From positions 124,001-188,000 of the forward strand of contig JALQCY010000002.1 in NCBI GenBank assembly GCA_023241745.1: DNA of 64,000 nucleotides, written 5' to 3'. Position 1 is the stretch's first letter. Each line of letters begins with the position of its first letter. Shown piece by piece: positions 15,730-23,566 of this stretch. This stretch comes from Isoptericola peretonis. GTDB taxonomy: Bacteria; Actinomycetota; Actinomycetes; Actinomycetales; Cellulomonadaceae. The translations under genes were made by a program, and so were the position numbers. The notes beneath the pieces are model-generated. The model made no database searches. It was not told the origin of the DNA and saw only the letters and a program-made list of their open reading frames with translations.

Positions 15730-16665
15730 ATGCTTCAGTTCACCGAGATCAGCAAACGGTACGGGCCGGTGACGGCCCTGGACGACGTCTCGTTCCGCGT
15801 CGAGGAGGGGACGGTGACCGGGCTCCTCGGGCCCAACGGGGCCGGGAAGTCGACGCTCATGCGGCTGCTGGTGGGTCTCGACCGTCCCACGAGCGGCACC
15901 GCGACCGTGGCCGGCCACCGCTACCGCGACCTGGGTTGGCCGCTGCGGGTGCTCGGCACCCACCTGGGCGGTCGCCCGGTGCACCGCCGCCGTTCGGCCC
16001 GGGCGCACCTGAGGAGCGTGGCGCAGACCCACGGCCTGGCGCGGAGGCGCGTCGACGAGGTGCTGGAGCTGACCGGGCTCGCCGAGGTGGCGCACCGGGC
16101 GGCGGGCGGCTTCTCGCTGGGCATGGGGCAACGACTGGGCCTCGCCGGCGCACTGCTGGGCGACCCGGCGGCCCTCGTCCTGGACGAGCCCGTGAACGGT
16201 CTGGACACCGACGGCGTCCGGTGGATCCGGCAGCTGTTGCGGATGCTCGCCGACCAGGGACGGACCGTGCTGGTCTCCAGCCACCTGATGAGCGAGGTCC
16301 AGCTGGTCGCGGACAGGGTCGTCGTGCTCGGCGGCGGGCGGCTGCTCGCCGACACGACGGTCGCGGAGCTCGCGAGCCGGGCTCGCGACGAGGTGGTGCT
16401 CCGGACGGTGGAGCGAGGCGCGGACGATCGGCTGCGGGCGTTGCTGCCCGAGGCCGCGATCCTGCCTGTCGACGACCCGGTCGACGGCGGGGCGTGGCGG
16501 GTCACCGGCGCGTCCGAGCGGGAGGTGGGGCTCGCGGCGCGTTCGGCCGACCTCACGGTGCTGCACCTGGCGCGGGAGACGGCGGACCTCGAGGCGGGAT
16601 ACCTGACGCTGGTCGGCGAGCAGGGTCAGCAGGGCCAGCAGGTCGCCGCCGAGGAGGTGCGCTGA
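15730..16665 (+). CDS. ABC transporter ATP-binding protein
   Basis: A 311-residue ABC-2 type exporter ATPase. Walker A is 'GLLGPNGAGKST' near residues 33-44. The signature region is 'FSLGMGQRLGLAGALLGDP', and Walker B is 'ALVLDEPVNGLD'. The switch His is in 'LVSSHLMSEV'. The C-terminal extension (residues 220-311) is typical of bacitracin-type ATPases and ends in a Gln-rich tail. It is the first gene of an ABC-kinase-regulator operon and overlaps the permease gene by 1 nt (TGATG). Confidence 0.92.
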   Translation: MLQFTEISKRYGPVTALDDVSFRVEEGTVTGLLGPNGAGKSTLMRLLVGLDRPTSGTATVAGHRYRDLGWPLRVLGTHLGGRPVHRRRSARAHLRSVAQTHGLARRRVDEVLELTGLAEVAHRAAGGFSLGMGQRLGLAGALLGDPAALVLDEPVNGLDTDGVRWIRQLLRMLADQGRTVLVSSHLMSEVQLVADRVVVLGGGRLLADTTVAELASRARDEVVLRTVERGADDRLRALLPEAAILPVDDPVDGGAWRVTGASEREVGLAARSADLTVLHLARETADLEAGYLTLVGEQGQQGQQVAAEEVR

Positions 16666-17438
16666 TGTCCCGGAGGAACACCGCCGTCGCGGTGGGAGCC
16701 ACGCCCGCGGCCCTGGTGGCCCTGGTCCGCTCGGAGTGGGGGAAGGCGTGGTCGGTGCGTGCGCCGGCCGCCTGCCTGGCGGGCGCGGTGCTGCTCGCCG
16801 CTGCCACGGCGTTCACCCTGGCGAACGACCAGGTCCGCGCGATGCAGACCGGTGAGCTGCCCCTCGGCACGCCGGTCGGTGTCCCGGAGGTCCTGGCGTC
16901 GGCCGTCGCGTTCGCGCAGGTGGTCGTCGTGCTGGCGGCACTCCAGCTGGTGACGCCCGAGTACGCCAGCGGTCAGATCGCCATCACGTTCCTGTCCCAC
17001 CCGCGACGGTGGGTGGTGATGCTCACCAAGACCGCCGTCGCGGGGGCTCTCGGCGCGCTCGCAGGCCTGCTGAGCGGCCCCCTGTGCGTCGCGGCGACGG
17101 AGCTCGTCCTGGGCGACGCGCCGCGGGTCACGGTACCGGCGACGGAGGCGGCCGTCGTGACGGCGGGCGCGTTCGCGTGCGCCGCCATGATCGCCGTGGC
17201 CCTCGGGTTCCTCACGCGGAGCGGGGTGGCCGCGCTGAGCACGGCCTTCGTGCTGCTGGTCCTCACCCTGGCCGCCCCCGCGGCGACGGGCCAGGTGTTC
17301 CCGGGGGTGGCGGGCGGTGCGCTCGTCTCCGGCACCGGCGACCCGTACACCCGGGGGGTCGCCCTGCTGGTGCTGCTCGCCTGGGTCGCCGCGAGCGTGG
17401 GCGCGGCCGTGGTGAGCGTCGAGCGGCGTGACGCCTAA
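16665..17438 (+). CDS. ABC-2 type transporter permease
   Basis: A 257-residue integral membrane protein with six predicted helices, starting after a short cytoplasmic 'LVRSEWGKAWSVR' segment. Between the first helices is 'YASGQIAITFLSHPRRW', a sequence style seen in ABC-2 permeases. It would form the membrane channel for the ATPase encoded immediately upstream. The cargo is unknown; antibiotic or lipid export is typical when such pairs sit beside two-component systems. Confidence 0.85.
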   Translation: MSRRNTAVAVGATPAALVALVRSEWGKAWSVRAPAACLAGAVLLAAATAFTLANDQVRAMQTGELPLGTPVGVPEVLASAVAFAQVVVVLAALQLVTPEYASGQIAITFLSHPRRWVVMLTKTAVAGALGALAGLLSGPLCVAATELVLGDAPRVTVPATEAAVVTAGAFACAAMIAVALGFLTRSGVAALSTAFVLLVLTLAAPAATGQVFPGVAGGALVSGTGDPYTRGVALLVLLAWVAASVGAAVVSVERRDA

Positions 17439-17448
17439 CCTCGTGCCC

Positions 17449-18648
17449 ATGGTGAGGTCGGTTGCACGCTGGCTGCCGGTCCTCCTGGTCGCGGCACAGG
17501 TCGTCGTGGGCGCGCTGGCCTGGCAGTCCCGGAGCTGGATCCTGCTCGCGTTCGGCGAGCTCGCCCTGGTGGTCGGCGGGACGGGCCTGTACGGCGTGGT
17601 CCGCTACCTCGACCTCCGCGAGCGGTACCGGCGCGAGCGGGAGACGGCGCGTCAGGTCGCCGAACGCCGGCGGCTCGCCGACGAGGTGCACGACCTGGTC
17701 GGCCACGAGCTGAGCGTGATCGGGATGCGGGCCGCCCTGCTGCAGCTGCGCACCACCGGTGACGAGGCGGTCCTCGCCGGCCAGGTGCGCAGTGACGCGG
17801 AGCGTGCCGTCACGATGCTGCACGAGACCGTGGCCACGCTGCAGCGCACACCCTGGGGTGACCCGGACGAGGCCGACGTCGGAGCGGTGATCGACCGGTT
17901 CCGTCGCGCGGGCGCCCAGGTGCGCCTCGTCGGCGACCCGGACGTGCTGACCGGGGCGTCGGCGGCGACGCGCGTCACCGGGCACCGGGTGGTGCGCGAG
18001 GCCCTGACGAACTCCGCCCGGCACGCACCCGGCGAGGCGGTGACCGTCGTGGTCGGGCGTGCGGGCGACACGGTGACCCTCGAGGTCCGGACCCACAGCC
18101 GTGGCATGCAGGCACCGGCCGCCGACCGTGACGAGGGGCGGAGCGGTGGCCTGGAGTCCCTGCGCCGCCGCGTCGAGGCCATCGGTGGGACCTGGCAGGT
18201 GGCGACGCTCGCGGACGGACACCGGGTCGTCGCGCGGCTGCCGGCACGAGCCACGCTCGAGTCGCCCGACCGAGCTCCCGAGGTCTCCCGCGTGCACGCC
18301 GGCACGCGCCGGCCGTTCGCCGCTCTGGTCGGGCCCCTCGTGCTTCCCGCGGCCCTGGTGCTGCTGGGCGGGGCCGGCTACTGGTCGTGGGCGTCGCACG
18401 ACGCCACCGTCGAACCGGTGGACGCGGTGGCCCTGCGGGTCGGCATGCGTGCTGCCGACGCGGCGCCGTACCTGCCCGACCGGGAAGCGCCGGTCCGGCT
18501 CGCCCGCGCGCCGGCACCCGAGCCCGGGTGGGTGTGCCGGCAGTACACCGACGGCAACGTGCCCCTCGCGATGGCCACGCTCGAGGTGTGCACGGACGGC
18601 GTGGCCGTCGTGCGGGTGACCGACCTGAGGGAGGAGCCGCTCCTGTGA
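17449..18648 (+). CDS. NarL-type sensor kinase with a C-terminal membrane-anchored exported domain
   Basis: A 399-residue kinase of unusual layout. Two N-terminal helices are followed by HisKA_3 with His81 in 'DEVHDLVGHELS' and a HATPase domain ('VVREALTNSARHAPGE', 'GGLESLRRRVEAIGGTW'). After it come a third hydrophobic segment ('LVLPAALVLLGGAGYW') and about 90 residues predicted outside the cell, including 'VALRVGMRAADAAPYLPD' and two cysteines (WVCRQY, EVCTDG). ATG 17449 has TAACCT 7 nt upstream; GTG 17428 is an alternative start. It lies between the ABC permease and its cognate regulator, so it probably senses a cargo or cell-surface signal. Confidence 0.85.
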   Translation: MVRSVARWLPVLLVAAQVVVGALAWQSRSWILLAFGELALVVGGTGLYGVVRYLDLRERYRRERETARQVAERRRLADEVHDLVGHELSVIGMRAALLQLRTTGDEAVLAGQVRSDAERAVTMLHETVATLQRTPWGDPDEADVGAVIDRFRRAGAQVRLVGDPDVLTGASAATRVTGHRVVREALTNSARHAPGEAVTVVVGRAGDTVTLEVRTHSRGMQAPAADRDEGRSGGLESLRRRVEAIGGTWQVATLADGHRVVARLPARATLESPDRAPEVSRVHAGTRRPFAALVGPLVLPAALVLLGGAGYWSWASHDATVEPVDAVALRVGMRAADAAPYLPDREAPVRLARAPAPEPGWVCRQYTDGNVPLAMATLEVCTDGVAVVRVTDLREEPLL

Positions 18649-19364
18649 CTCGTGCGACGACCGCTGCGACGACCGCTGGGACGACCGCTGGGACCGACGC
18701 CCGCACCGTCCGGGTCGCCGTCGTCGACGACGACCCCCGGGTCCGGCAGACCCTGCGCGAGATCCTGGCCAGCGACGCGAGCGTCACGGTCGTCGGCGAG
18801 GCGGGCGACGGCAGCGAGGCGCTGGCGCTGCTCGACCGCTGGGCCACGGAGGTCGTCGTCCTGGACGTGCGGATGCCGGTCCTGGACGGGATCGCGACCC
18901 TCCGCCGGCTCCGGGCCCGACGCGACACGCCGCGGGTGCTGATCCTGACCAGCTTCGGGGAGTCCGAGTACGTCCGTGACGCCATCGAGCTGGGCGTGGA
19001 CGGGTTCCTCCTCAAGTCGGGCGACCCCCGCGACCTGCTGCGCGCGGTCCACGGGAGCTCCGACGGGGAGACCTATCTGTCGCCCGGAGTCGCGCACATG
19101 GCGGCCGCCGAGCTCAGGCGTGGTCTCGCCAGGCGGCAGGCCGGTGCGGACGCCGCACGACGGCTCGGCGTCCTGACGCGGCGGGAACGCGACGTCGTCG
19201 AGGCGTTGGCGGGGGGTGCCACCAACGCCGAGATCGCTCGGCGGCTCCACCTGGCCGAGTCCACGGTCAAGGCCTATGTCAGCGCGGCGATCGACCGGGC
19301 GGGCGTGCGCAACCGGGTCGAGCTCGCGTGGCTCCTGTGGCTGGCGGCCGCGGCGGAGGACTGA
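18645..19364 (+). CDS. NarL/FixJ family response regulator
   Basis: A 239-residue regulator. An Ala/Thr-rich N-terminal tail of about 20 residues (encoded by a 12-bp tandem repeat) precedes the receiver domain. That domain has 'VVDDDPRVRQ', phospho-acceptor Asp74 in 'VVVLDVRMP' and Lys in 'FLLKSGDPRD'. The LuxR helix-turn-helix includes 'LTRRERDVVEALAGGATNAE' and 'AESTVKAYVSAAIDRAG'. GTG 18645 overlaps the kinase stop (GTGA). It probably controls the upstream ABC exporter operon. Confidence 0.92.
   Translation: MTRATTAATTAGTTAGTDARTVRVAVVDDDPRVRQTLREILASDASVTVVGEAGDGSEALALLDRWATEVVVLDVRMPVLDGIATLRRLRARRDTPRVLILTSFGESEYVRDAIELGVDGFLLKSGDPRDLLRAVHGSSDGETYLSPGVAHMAAAELRRGLARRQAGADAARRLGVLTRRERDVVEALAGGATNAEIARRLHLAESTVKAYVSAAIDRAGVRNRVELAWLLWLAAAAED
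18654..18689 (+). repeat. 12-bp tandem repeat, three copies, in coding sequence
   Basis: The unit GCGACGACCGCT is repeated three times (third copy begins GGG) and encodes Ala/Gly-Thr-Thr-Ala blocks in the N-terminal tail of the response regulator. It could expand or contract in frame. Confidence 0.8.
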
Positions 19365-19404
19365 AGGCCACTCGTGGCCGATACCGGGACGGCGGGATGA
19401 CAGA

Positions 19405-20190
19405 GTGTCCCGCGTGTCGGACTCCTATCTCGCCTCCCTGTTCTCCCTCGACGGCCGGGTCGCCCTGGTGACGGGGGGCAGCTCCGGCATCGGCCGGGCC
19501 GTCGCACGGGCGCTCGCCCGGGCCGGCGCGCGTGTCGTCGTCGTGGCGCGGGGCGAGGACGCGCTCGTCGCCACCGTGGACGAGCTGACCGCCGAGGGCT
19601 GCAGCGCCGCCTGGGTGCGTGGCGACCTCTCGACGCGCGCCGGCGTGCGCGCCGCCGCCGAGGAGGCCGCCGCCGTCTTCGGCGAGCCGGACGTCGTGGT
19701 CAGCTCCGCGGGGATCAACCTGCGCCCACCGCTGGGCGAGACGGACGACGCGACCTGGGACGCGACGATGGCGGTGAACCTCGAGGCGCCCTACCTGCTC
19801 GGGCAGCGGTTCGGACCCGGCATGGCCGAGCGCGGGTTCGGGCGCCTGATCCACGTCTCCTCGCAGCAGGCGCACCGCGCGTTCGTGTCCTCCGGCGTCT
19901 ACGGGGTGTCCAAGGGCGGGCTGGAGTCGCTGGCGCGCTCGCAGGCCGAGGCCTGGTCGTCCCGCGGCGTGACGGCGAACACCCTGGTGCCCGGCTTCGT
20001 CCTGACGCCGCTGAACGCCCGCCTCCAGTCCGACCCCGCGCGGGTCGAGGCGCTCGCGGCCCGCACGATGGTCGGGCGCAACGGCCTGCCCGACGACTTC
20101 GCCGGTGCCGCGGTGTTCCTGGCGAGCGGGGCGTCCGCGTACGTGACCGGACAGTCGCTGTTCGTGGACGGCGGCTTCTCGGCCCACTGA
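19405..20190 (+). CDS. SDR family oxidoreductase (gluconate 5-dehydrogenase-like)
   Basis: A 261-residue classical SDR. The TGGSSGIG cofactor motif is near residues 23-30. The active-site Ser is in 'LIHVSSQQAHRAF' and YxxxK in 'GVYGVSKGGLE'. The tail is 'YVTGQSLFVDGGFSAH'. NAG is replaced by 'VSSAGINLRPPL', as in many gluconate/3-ketoacyl-type members. The substrate is unknown. GTG 19405 is chosen; another in-frame GTG lies at 19414. It converges on the epoxide-hydrolase-like gene. Confidence 0.9.
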   Translation: MSRVSDSYLASLFSLDGRVALVTGGSSGIGRAVARALARAGARVVVVARGEDALVATVDELTAEGCSAAWVRGDLSTRAGVRAAAEEAAAVFGEPDVVVSSAGINLRPPLGETDDATWDATMAVNLEAPYLLGQRFGPGMAERGFGRLIHVSSQQAHRAFVSSGVYGVSKGGLESLARSQAEAWSSRGVTANTLVPGFVLTPLNARLQSDPARVEALAARTMVGRNGLPDDFAGAAVFLASGASAYVTGQSLFVDGGFSAH

Positions 20191-20208
20191 GTGGACCCGT
20201 CCCTCGGG

Positions 20209-21234
20209 TCACCGGTCGAGGAAGTCCAGCAGCTCGGCGGTGACGAACCCGGGGTTCTCCTCCACCAGCCAGTGCCCGGCGTCCGGCACGTCCGTCGCCC
20301 GCACGATGCCGGTCATGCGGGGGGCCACGGTGGCGCGGACCGCGTCGAGCTGCCCCTGAGCGGTCAGGAGCAGGGCGGGGACGTCCACCGGTGTCGCCGA
20401 CTCGTTGTCCCGGACGTCCTGCTCGAGGCTGCGGTAGAGCTCGAAGCCGCCGGACAAGGCCTCGGGTCTCTCGTACGTCCGCGCGTACTCGTCGATCTCG
20501 GCGTCGGTGAACGGGGACCGCTGCGAGGTGCCACCGAACGACGTCCCGCCGAACGCGACCTGCGGGTAGAACAGCGCGAGGTACTCGCGCACGTCGTCGC
20601 CGACGATCGCCTCGGGGACCCGGGGCTGGGAGTGGAAGGCGATGTGCCAGCTCAACGAGCGGTAGGTCGGGGCGTCCAGCGCGGGCCCGGGCAGCGGGAG
20701 GTCGAGGTAGCCGAGGGTCGCCGTGTCGTCGGGGAACTGGGCGGCGTACTGGAACGCCACGGCGGCGCCGAGGTCGTGCCCGACGACGTGGGCGTCACGC
20801 ACGCCGAGCCTGTCGTCGATCAGGGTGTGCAGGTAGCGCGCCAGGGTGGCCTTGTCGTAGCTGTCGGGGCTCCCGGTGCTGTCGCCCAGGCCAGGCAGGT
20901 CGACGGCGTAGACGGTGTGGTGCTCCGCAAGCTCCGGCATGATCGACCACCAGCTGAACCAGGTCTGCGGCCAGCCGTGGATCAAGACCACCGGCGTGCC
21001 GCTTCCCCCTGTCACGTAGTGCATCCGGACCCCGTCGACGGACGCGAACTCGTGGCGGAAGGTCCCCTCGAACCCTGGCTCGTCCCAGGTGGCGGCGGCG
21101 TGCGGAGGAACCGCGTCGGTCCGGGGGGCGCAGGCGGCGGCGCCGAGCGTCAGGACGACGGCGAGCGCAGCGGCGACCACCGCTCTCGGGCGTCGAGGGG
21201 TGCGGCCGGGGAACGGTCGTGGTGCGTGGCTCAT
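20209..21234 (-). CDS. Alpha/beta hydrolase, epoxide hydrolase-like lipoprotein
   Basis: A 341-residue hydrolase with an export signal ending in a lipobox (LGAAAC), so it is probably anchored outside the membrane. The oxyanion motif HGWP is in 'VVLIHGWPQTWFSWW'. The nucleophile is Asp in 'VVGHDLGAAVAF', as in epoxide hydrolases and dehalogenases, not esterases. The catalytic His is in 'VPDAGHWLVEE'. Extracellular tethering is less common in this family. It lies 31 nt downstream of the DinB gene and may be co-transcribed with it. Confidence 0.87.
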   Translation of the reverse strand: MSHAPRPFPGRTPRRPRAVVAAALAVVLTLGAAACAPRTDAVPPHAAATWDEPGFEGTFRHEFASVDGVRMHYVTGGSGTPVVLIHGWPQTWFSWWSIMPELAEHHTVYAVDLPGLGDSTGSPDSYDKATLARYLHTLIDDRLGVRDAHVVGHDLGAAVAFQYAAQFPDDTATLGYLDLPLPGPALDAPTYRSLSWHIAFHSQPRVPEAIVGDDVREYLALFYPQVAFGGTSFGGTSQRSPFTDAEIDEYARTYERPEALSGGFELYRSLEQDVRDNESATPVDVPALLLTAQGQLDAVRATVAPRMTGIVRATDVPDAGHWLVEENPGFVTAELLDFLDR

Positions 21235-21265
21235 GGGGCGTTCCTGTCCTGGCGGAGGGGGAGTG

Positions 21266-21757
21266 TCATCGTCCGGTCGAGCCGTCGATCAGCTCGCGGA
21301 GGATGTCCGCGTGACCGGCGTGGCGTCCGGTCTCTTCGACCATGTGGGTGAGCGCCCAGCGGAGGCTGGGCGCGGGCCGGCCCCGCGGAGGCCGGGGAAC
21401 CGGCGCGCCGAGGTCCGTGCACCCGTCGATCACTGCGTCCGCCAGGTCGACCGCCTCTCGGTAGCGCGCCACGACGGCGGCCACGTCGTCCGTCGGGGCG
21501 GGCCGGAAGGTCGCGGGCCAGTCGGTGATCCGCTCCCCGAGGAACGTCGCGCGCTCGACGCAGGCGAGGTGGTGGAGCAGGCCGAGCAGGTTCGTGCCCG
21601 AGGGCACGCCGGCCGTCCGGACGTGCGGTTCCGGCGCGTCGCGGACCTTCGCGACGATCGACGTCCGGAGGTAGTCGAGGAACCCGCGCAGGACCTCGAC
21701 CTCGCTGCTGCCGGTGCGGGGCGGCGGGGTGTCGCGGCGGTGCTGGCGACGGGGCAT
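21266..21757 (-). CDS. DinB/DUF664 family protein
   Basis: A 163-residue four-helix-bundle protein of the DinB-like thiol-transferase superfamily. His residues typical of the metal site are in 'LLGLLHHLACVERATFLGE' and 'HMVEETGRHAGHADILREL'. In actinobacteria many of these use mycothiol. An AAGGAG site precedes ATG 21757. It is the first gene of a probable two-gene unit with the lipoprotein hydrolase and is divergent from an XRE-cupin regulator. Confidence 0.87.
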   Translation of the reverse strand: MPRRQHRRDTPPPRTGSSEVEVLRGFLDYLRTSIVAKVRDAPEPHVRTAGVPSGTNLLGLLHHLACVERATFLGERITDWPATFRPAPTDDVAAVVARYREAVDLADAVIDGCTDLGAPVPRPPRGRPAPSLRWALTHMVEETGRHAGHADILRELIDGSTGR

Positions 21758-21821
21758 GGGGTCTCCTTCGGGGCGGCCGGCGGTCGTCGCTCAGTCTTGT
21801 CCGGGTCACCGGGACCTGGCA

Positions 21822-21850
21822 CGCGATCTTGCTGTTCTGGCAAGGTCGCG
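21822..21850. promoter_or_regulatory. 11-bp inverted repeat over the XRE-cupin promoter
   Basis: CGCGATCTTGC (21822-21832) and GCAAGGTCGCG (21840-21850) pair at 10 of 11 positions around a 7-bp spacer. The right arm contains CAAGGT (21841-21846), 6 nt before the ATG at 21853. It is a candidate autoregulatory operator, also close to the divergent DinB promoter. Confidence 0.6.
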
Positions 21851-21852
21851 GG

Positions 21853-22428
21853 ATGGATCGCGAATCGGAGGACGTGCTCGGCCTCGTCGGGCCCCGGCTG
21901 CGCGCGCTGCGCCGCGAGCGGGGCATCACCCTCGCCGGTCTCGCGGCGGTCACGGGCGTGTCGGAGAGCACCCTGTCCCGCCTGGAGAGCGGGCAGCGAC
22001 GCGCGACGCTCGAGCTCCTGCTGCCGCTGGCGCGGACCTACGACGTCCCGCTCGACGACCTCGTGGGTGCCCCGCGCACGGGCGATCCCCGGATCCACCT
22101 GAAGCCGGTCCGACGGCACGGGCTCGTCTTCGTCCCCTTGTCGCGGAGGCCGGGCGGCACGCAGGCGTTCAAGATGATCATCCCGGCCCGGCCGGTACCG
22201 CAGGTGCCGACGCCGCAGACGCACGACGGCGTCGAATGGCTGTACGTGCTCAACGGCCGTCTCCGGCTGCTCGTCGGCGAGCGGGACCTGACCTTGTCGC
22301 CCGGCGAGGTGGCCGAGTTCGACACTTCCCTGCCGCACTGGCTGGGCAACACGGACACCGGTGGCGTGGAGGTTCTCGTCCTGTTCGGTCCGCACGGCAA
22401 GCGCGCGCACCTGAGTACGCCGCCCTAA
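21853..22428 (+). CDS. XRE family regulator with cupin sensor domain
   Basis: A 191-residue regulator. The N-terminal helix-turn-helix (residues 8-65) contains 'ITLAGLAAVTGVSESTLSRL'. The C-terminal cupin (residues 100-185) contains 'THDGVEWLYVLNGRLRLLVG' and 'LSPGEVAEFDTSLPHWLGN'. Such proteins sense small metabolites through the cupin barrel. ATG 21853 is chosen because the helix-turn-helix domain begins there and the promoter-like CAAGGT lies 6 nt away. Its targets probably include itself and the divergent DinB-hydrolase unit. Confidence 0.9.
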   Translation: MDRESEDVLGLVGPRLRALRRERGITLAGLAAVTGVSESTLSRLESGQRRATLELLLPLARTYDVPLDDLVGAPRTGDPRIHLKPVRRHGLVFVPLSRRPGGTQAFKMIIPARPVPQVPTPQTHDGVEWLYVLNGRLRLLVGERDLTLSPGEVAEFDTSLPHWLGNTDTGGVEVLVLFGPHGKRAHLSTPP

Positions 22429-22439
22429 CCCCATGGGGG

Positions 22440-22445
22440 TATGGT
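22440..22445 (+). promoter_or_regulatory. -10 element TATGGT of the mycoredoxin gene
   Basis: TATGGT lies 7 nt before ATG 22453. This choice discards a shorter upstream in-frame start. Confidence 0.55.
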
Positions 22446-22452
22446 GCTGCGC

Positions 22453-22734
22453 ATGACCGACGACACCACCACGACCGACATCCGGCGCCCGCAGACCCTC
22501 ACGATGTACGGGGCGACGTGGTGCGGCGACTGCCGCCGCGCCAAGCGCGTGCTCGACACCCGCGGCGTCGAGTACGTGAACGTGGACCTCGTGGCCGACC
22601 CCCTGCGGGCAGACGACGCGGAGGCGATCAGCGGCCGCAAGAACATCCCCGTGGTCGTGTTCCCCGACGGCGACGTCTTCGTCGAGCCCACGGACGCCGA
22701 GCTCACGGCCAAGCTGGACGCCGTCGGCGTCTGA
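22453..22734 (+). CDS. Glutaredoxin-like protein (mycoredoxin type)
   Basis: A 93-residue thioredoxin-fold redox protein. The active site is Cys-Gly-Asp-Cys in 'MYGATWCGDCRRAKRVLD', and the cis-Pro is in 'NIPVVVFPDGDVFVEP'. Actinobacterial proteins of this size usually work with mycothiol as mycoredoxins, reducing mixed disulfides in the cytosol. It ends 7 bp from the convergent ABC permease stop. Confidence 0.87.
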   Translation: MTDDTTTTDIRRPQTLTMYGATWCGDCRRAKRVLDTRGVEYVNVDLVADPLRADDAEAISGRKNIPVVVFPDGDVFVEPTDAELTAKLDAVGV

Positions 22735-22741
22735 GCGCCCG

Positions 22742-23566
22742 CTACTCCCAGCGGAACCAGGCGCCGGCCGCGGCGCCGGCGACGACCGTGCACGCCCCGA
22801 GGGCGACGAGCGACTGCCCGGGCACGGCGCCGCCGGCCCACGCGGCGCTGAGCCCGTCGACGGCGGCGCCGAAGGGGAGCCGGCCGCCCAGCGTCTCGAG
22901 CGCGTCGGGCAGGTTCTGGCGCGGCCCGAACATCCCGCCGAGCGCCCCCTGGGCGAAGAACGCCGTCAGGCCGATCGCGACCGCGGAGCCGGGCGTCGGG
23001 GCGACGGCCGCGACGAGCAGGCCCACCGCGTACATCGCGGCGATCGTGAGCGCCAGCACGCCGACGGCGGCCCCGAGGCGGGCGGGTGCCGACGCCCCGA
23101 GCCACACGGACGCGACGCCCAGCGCCAGCGCGATGCCGAGCAGGATCTGCGCGACCCCGACGAGCGCCTGCGCGCCGAGCACCAGCGCGGGGGACGCGGG
23201 CGTGACGCCCAGCCTGCTCAGGATCCCGCTGCGGCGGTAGTAGGCGAGGAAGCTGGGCATGTTGACGACGCCCACCATGGCGACCACGAGGGTCAGCGTC
23301 AGCGGGATGACGTAGACGTCGAGCGCGGTGCGCCCGCCCGTCCCGGGGATCACCTGGTCCAGGCCCGGGGCGAGCCCGTTCATCACGAGGATCAGCACCG
23401 GCATGCCGAGCGGCACCACGAGCCCGGCGGTGTCGCGCGCGACCATCTTCGCCTCGGCGACGGTCAGCGCGAGCCAGGCCGCCGCCCCCGGGCGGGGCGC
23501 CGCGGACGGGAGGCCCGGGTGGAGGTCGCCGGCCCGCGGGTCCCGGGTGGTGCGGTCCGTGGTCAT
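22742..23566 (-). CDS. ABC-2 type transporter permease
   Basis: A 274-residue membrane protein with six helices and a soluble N-terminal stretch. It includes 'PSFLAYYRRSGILSRLGVTP', the amphipathic motif seen in ABC-2 permeases, and 'GLTAFFAQGALGGMFGPR' between helices 5 and 6. It overlaps the ATPase gene by 4 nt and has a GGAGG site. It is the membrane half of an exporter next to a two-component system; the substrate is unknown. Confidence 0.88.
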   Translation of the reverse strand: MTTDRTTRDPRAGDLHPGLPSAAPRPGAAAWLALTVAEAKMVARDTAGLVVPLGMPVLILVMNGLAPGLDQVIPGTGGRTALDVYVIPLTLTLVVAMVGVVNMPSFLAYYRRSGILSRLGVTPASPALVLGAQALVGVAQILLGIALALGVASVWLGASAPARLGAAVGVLALTIAAMYAVGLLVAAVAPTPGSAVAIGLTAFFAQGALGGMFGPRQNLPDALETLGGRLPFGAAVDGLSAAWAGGAVPGQSLVALGACTVVAGAAAGAWFRWE

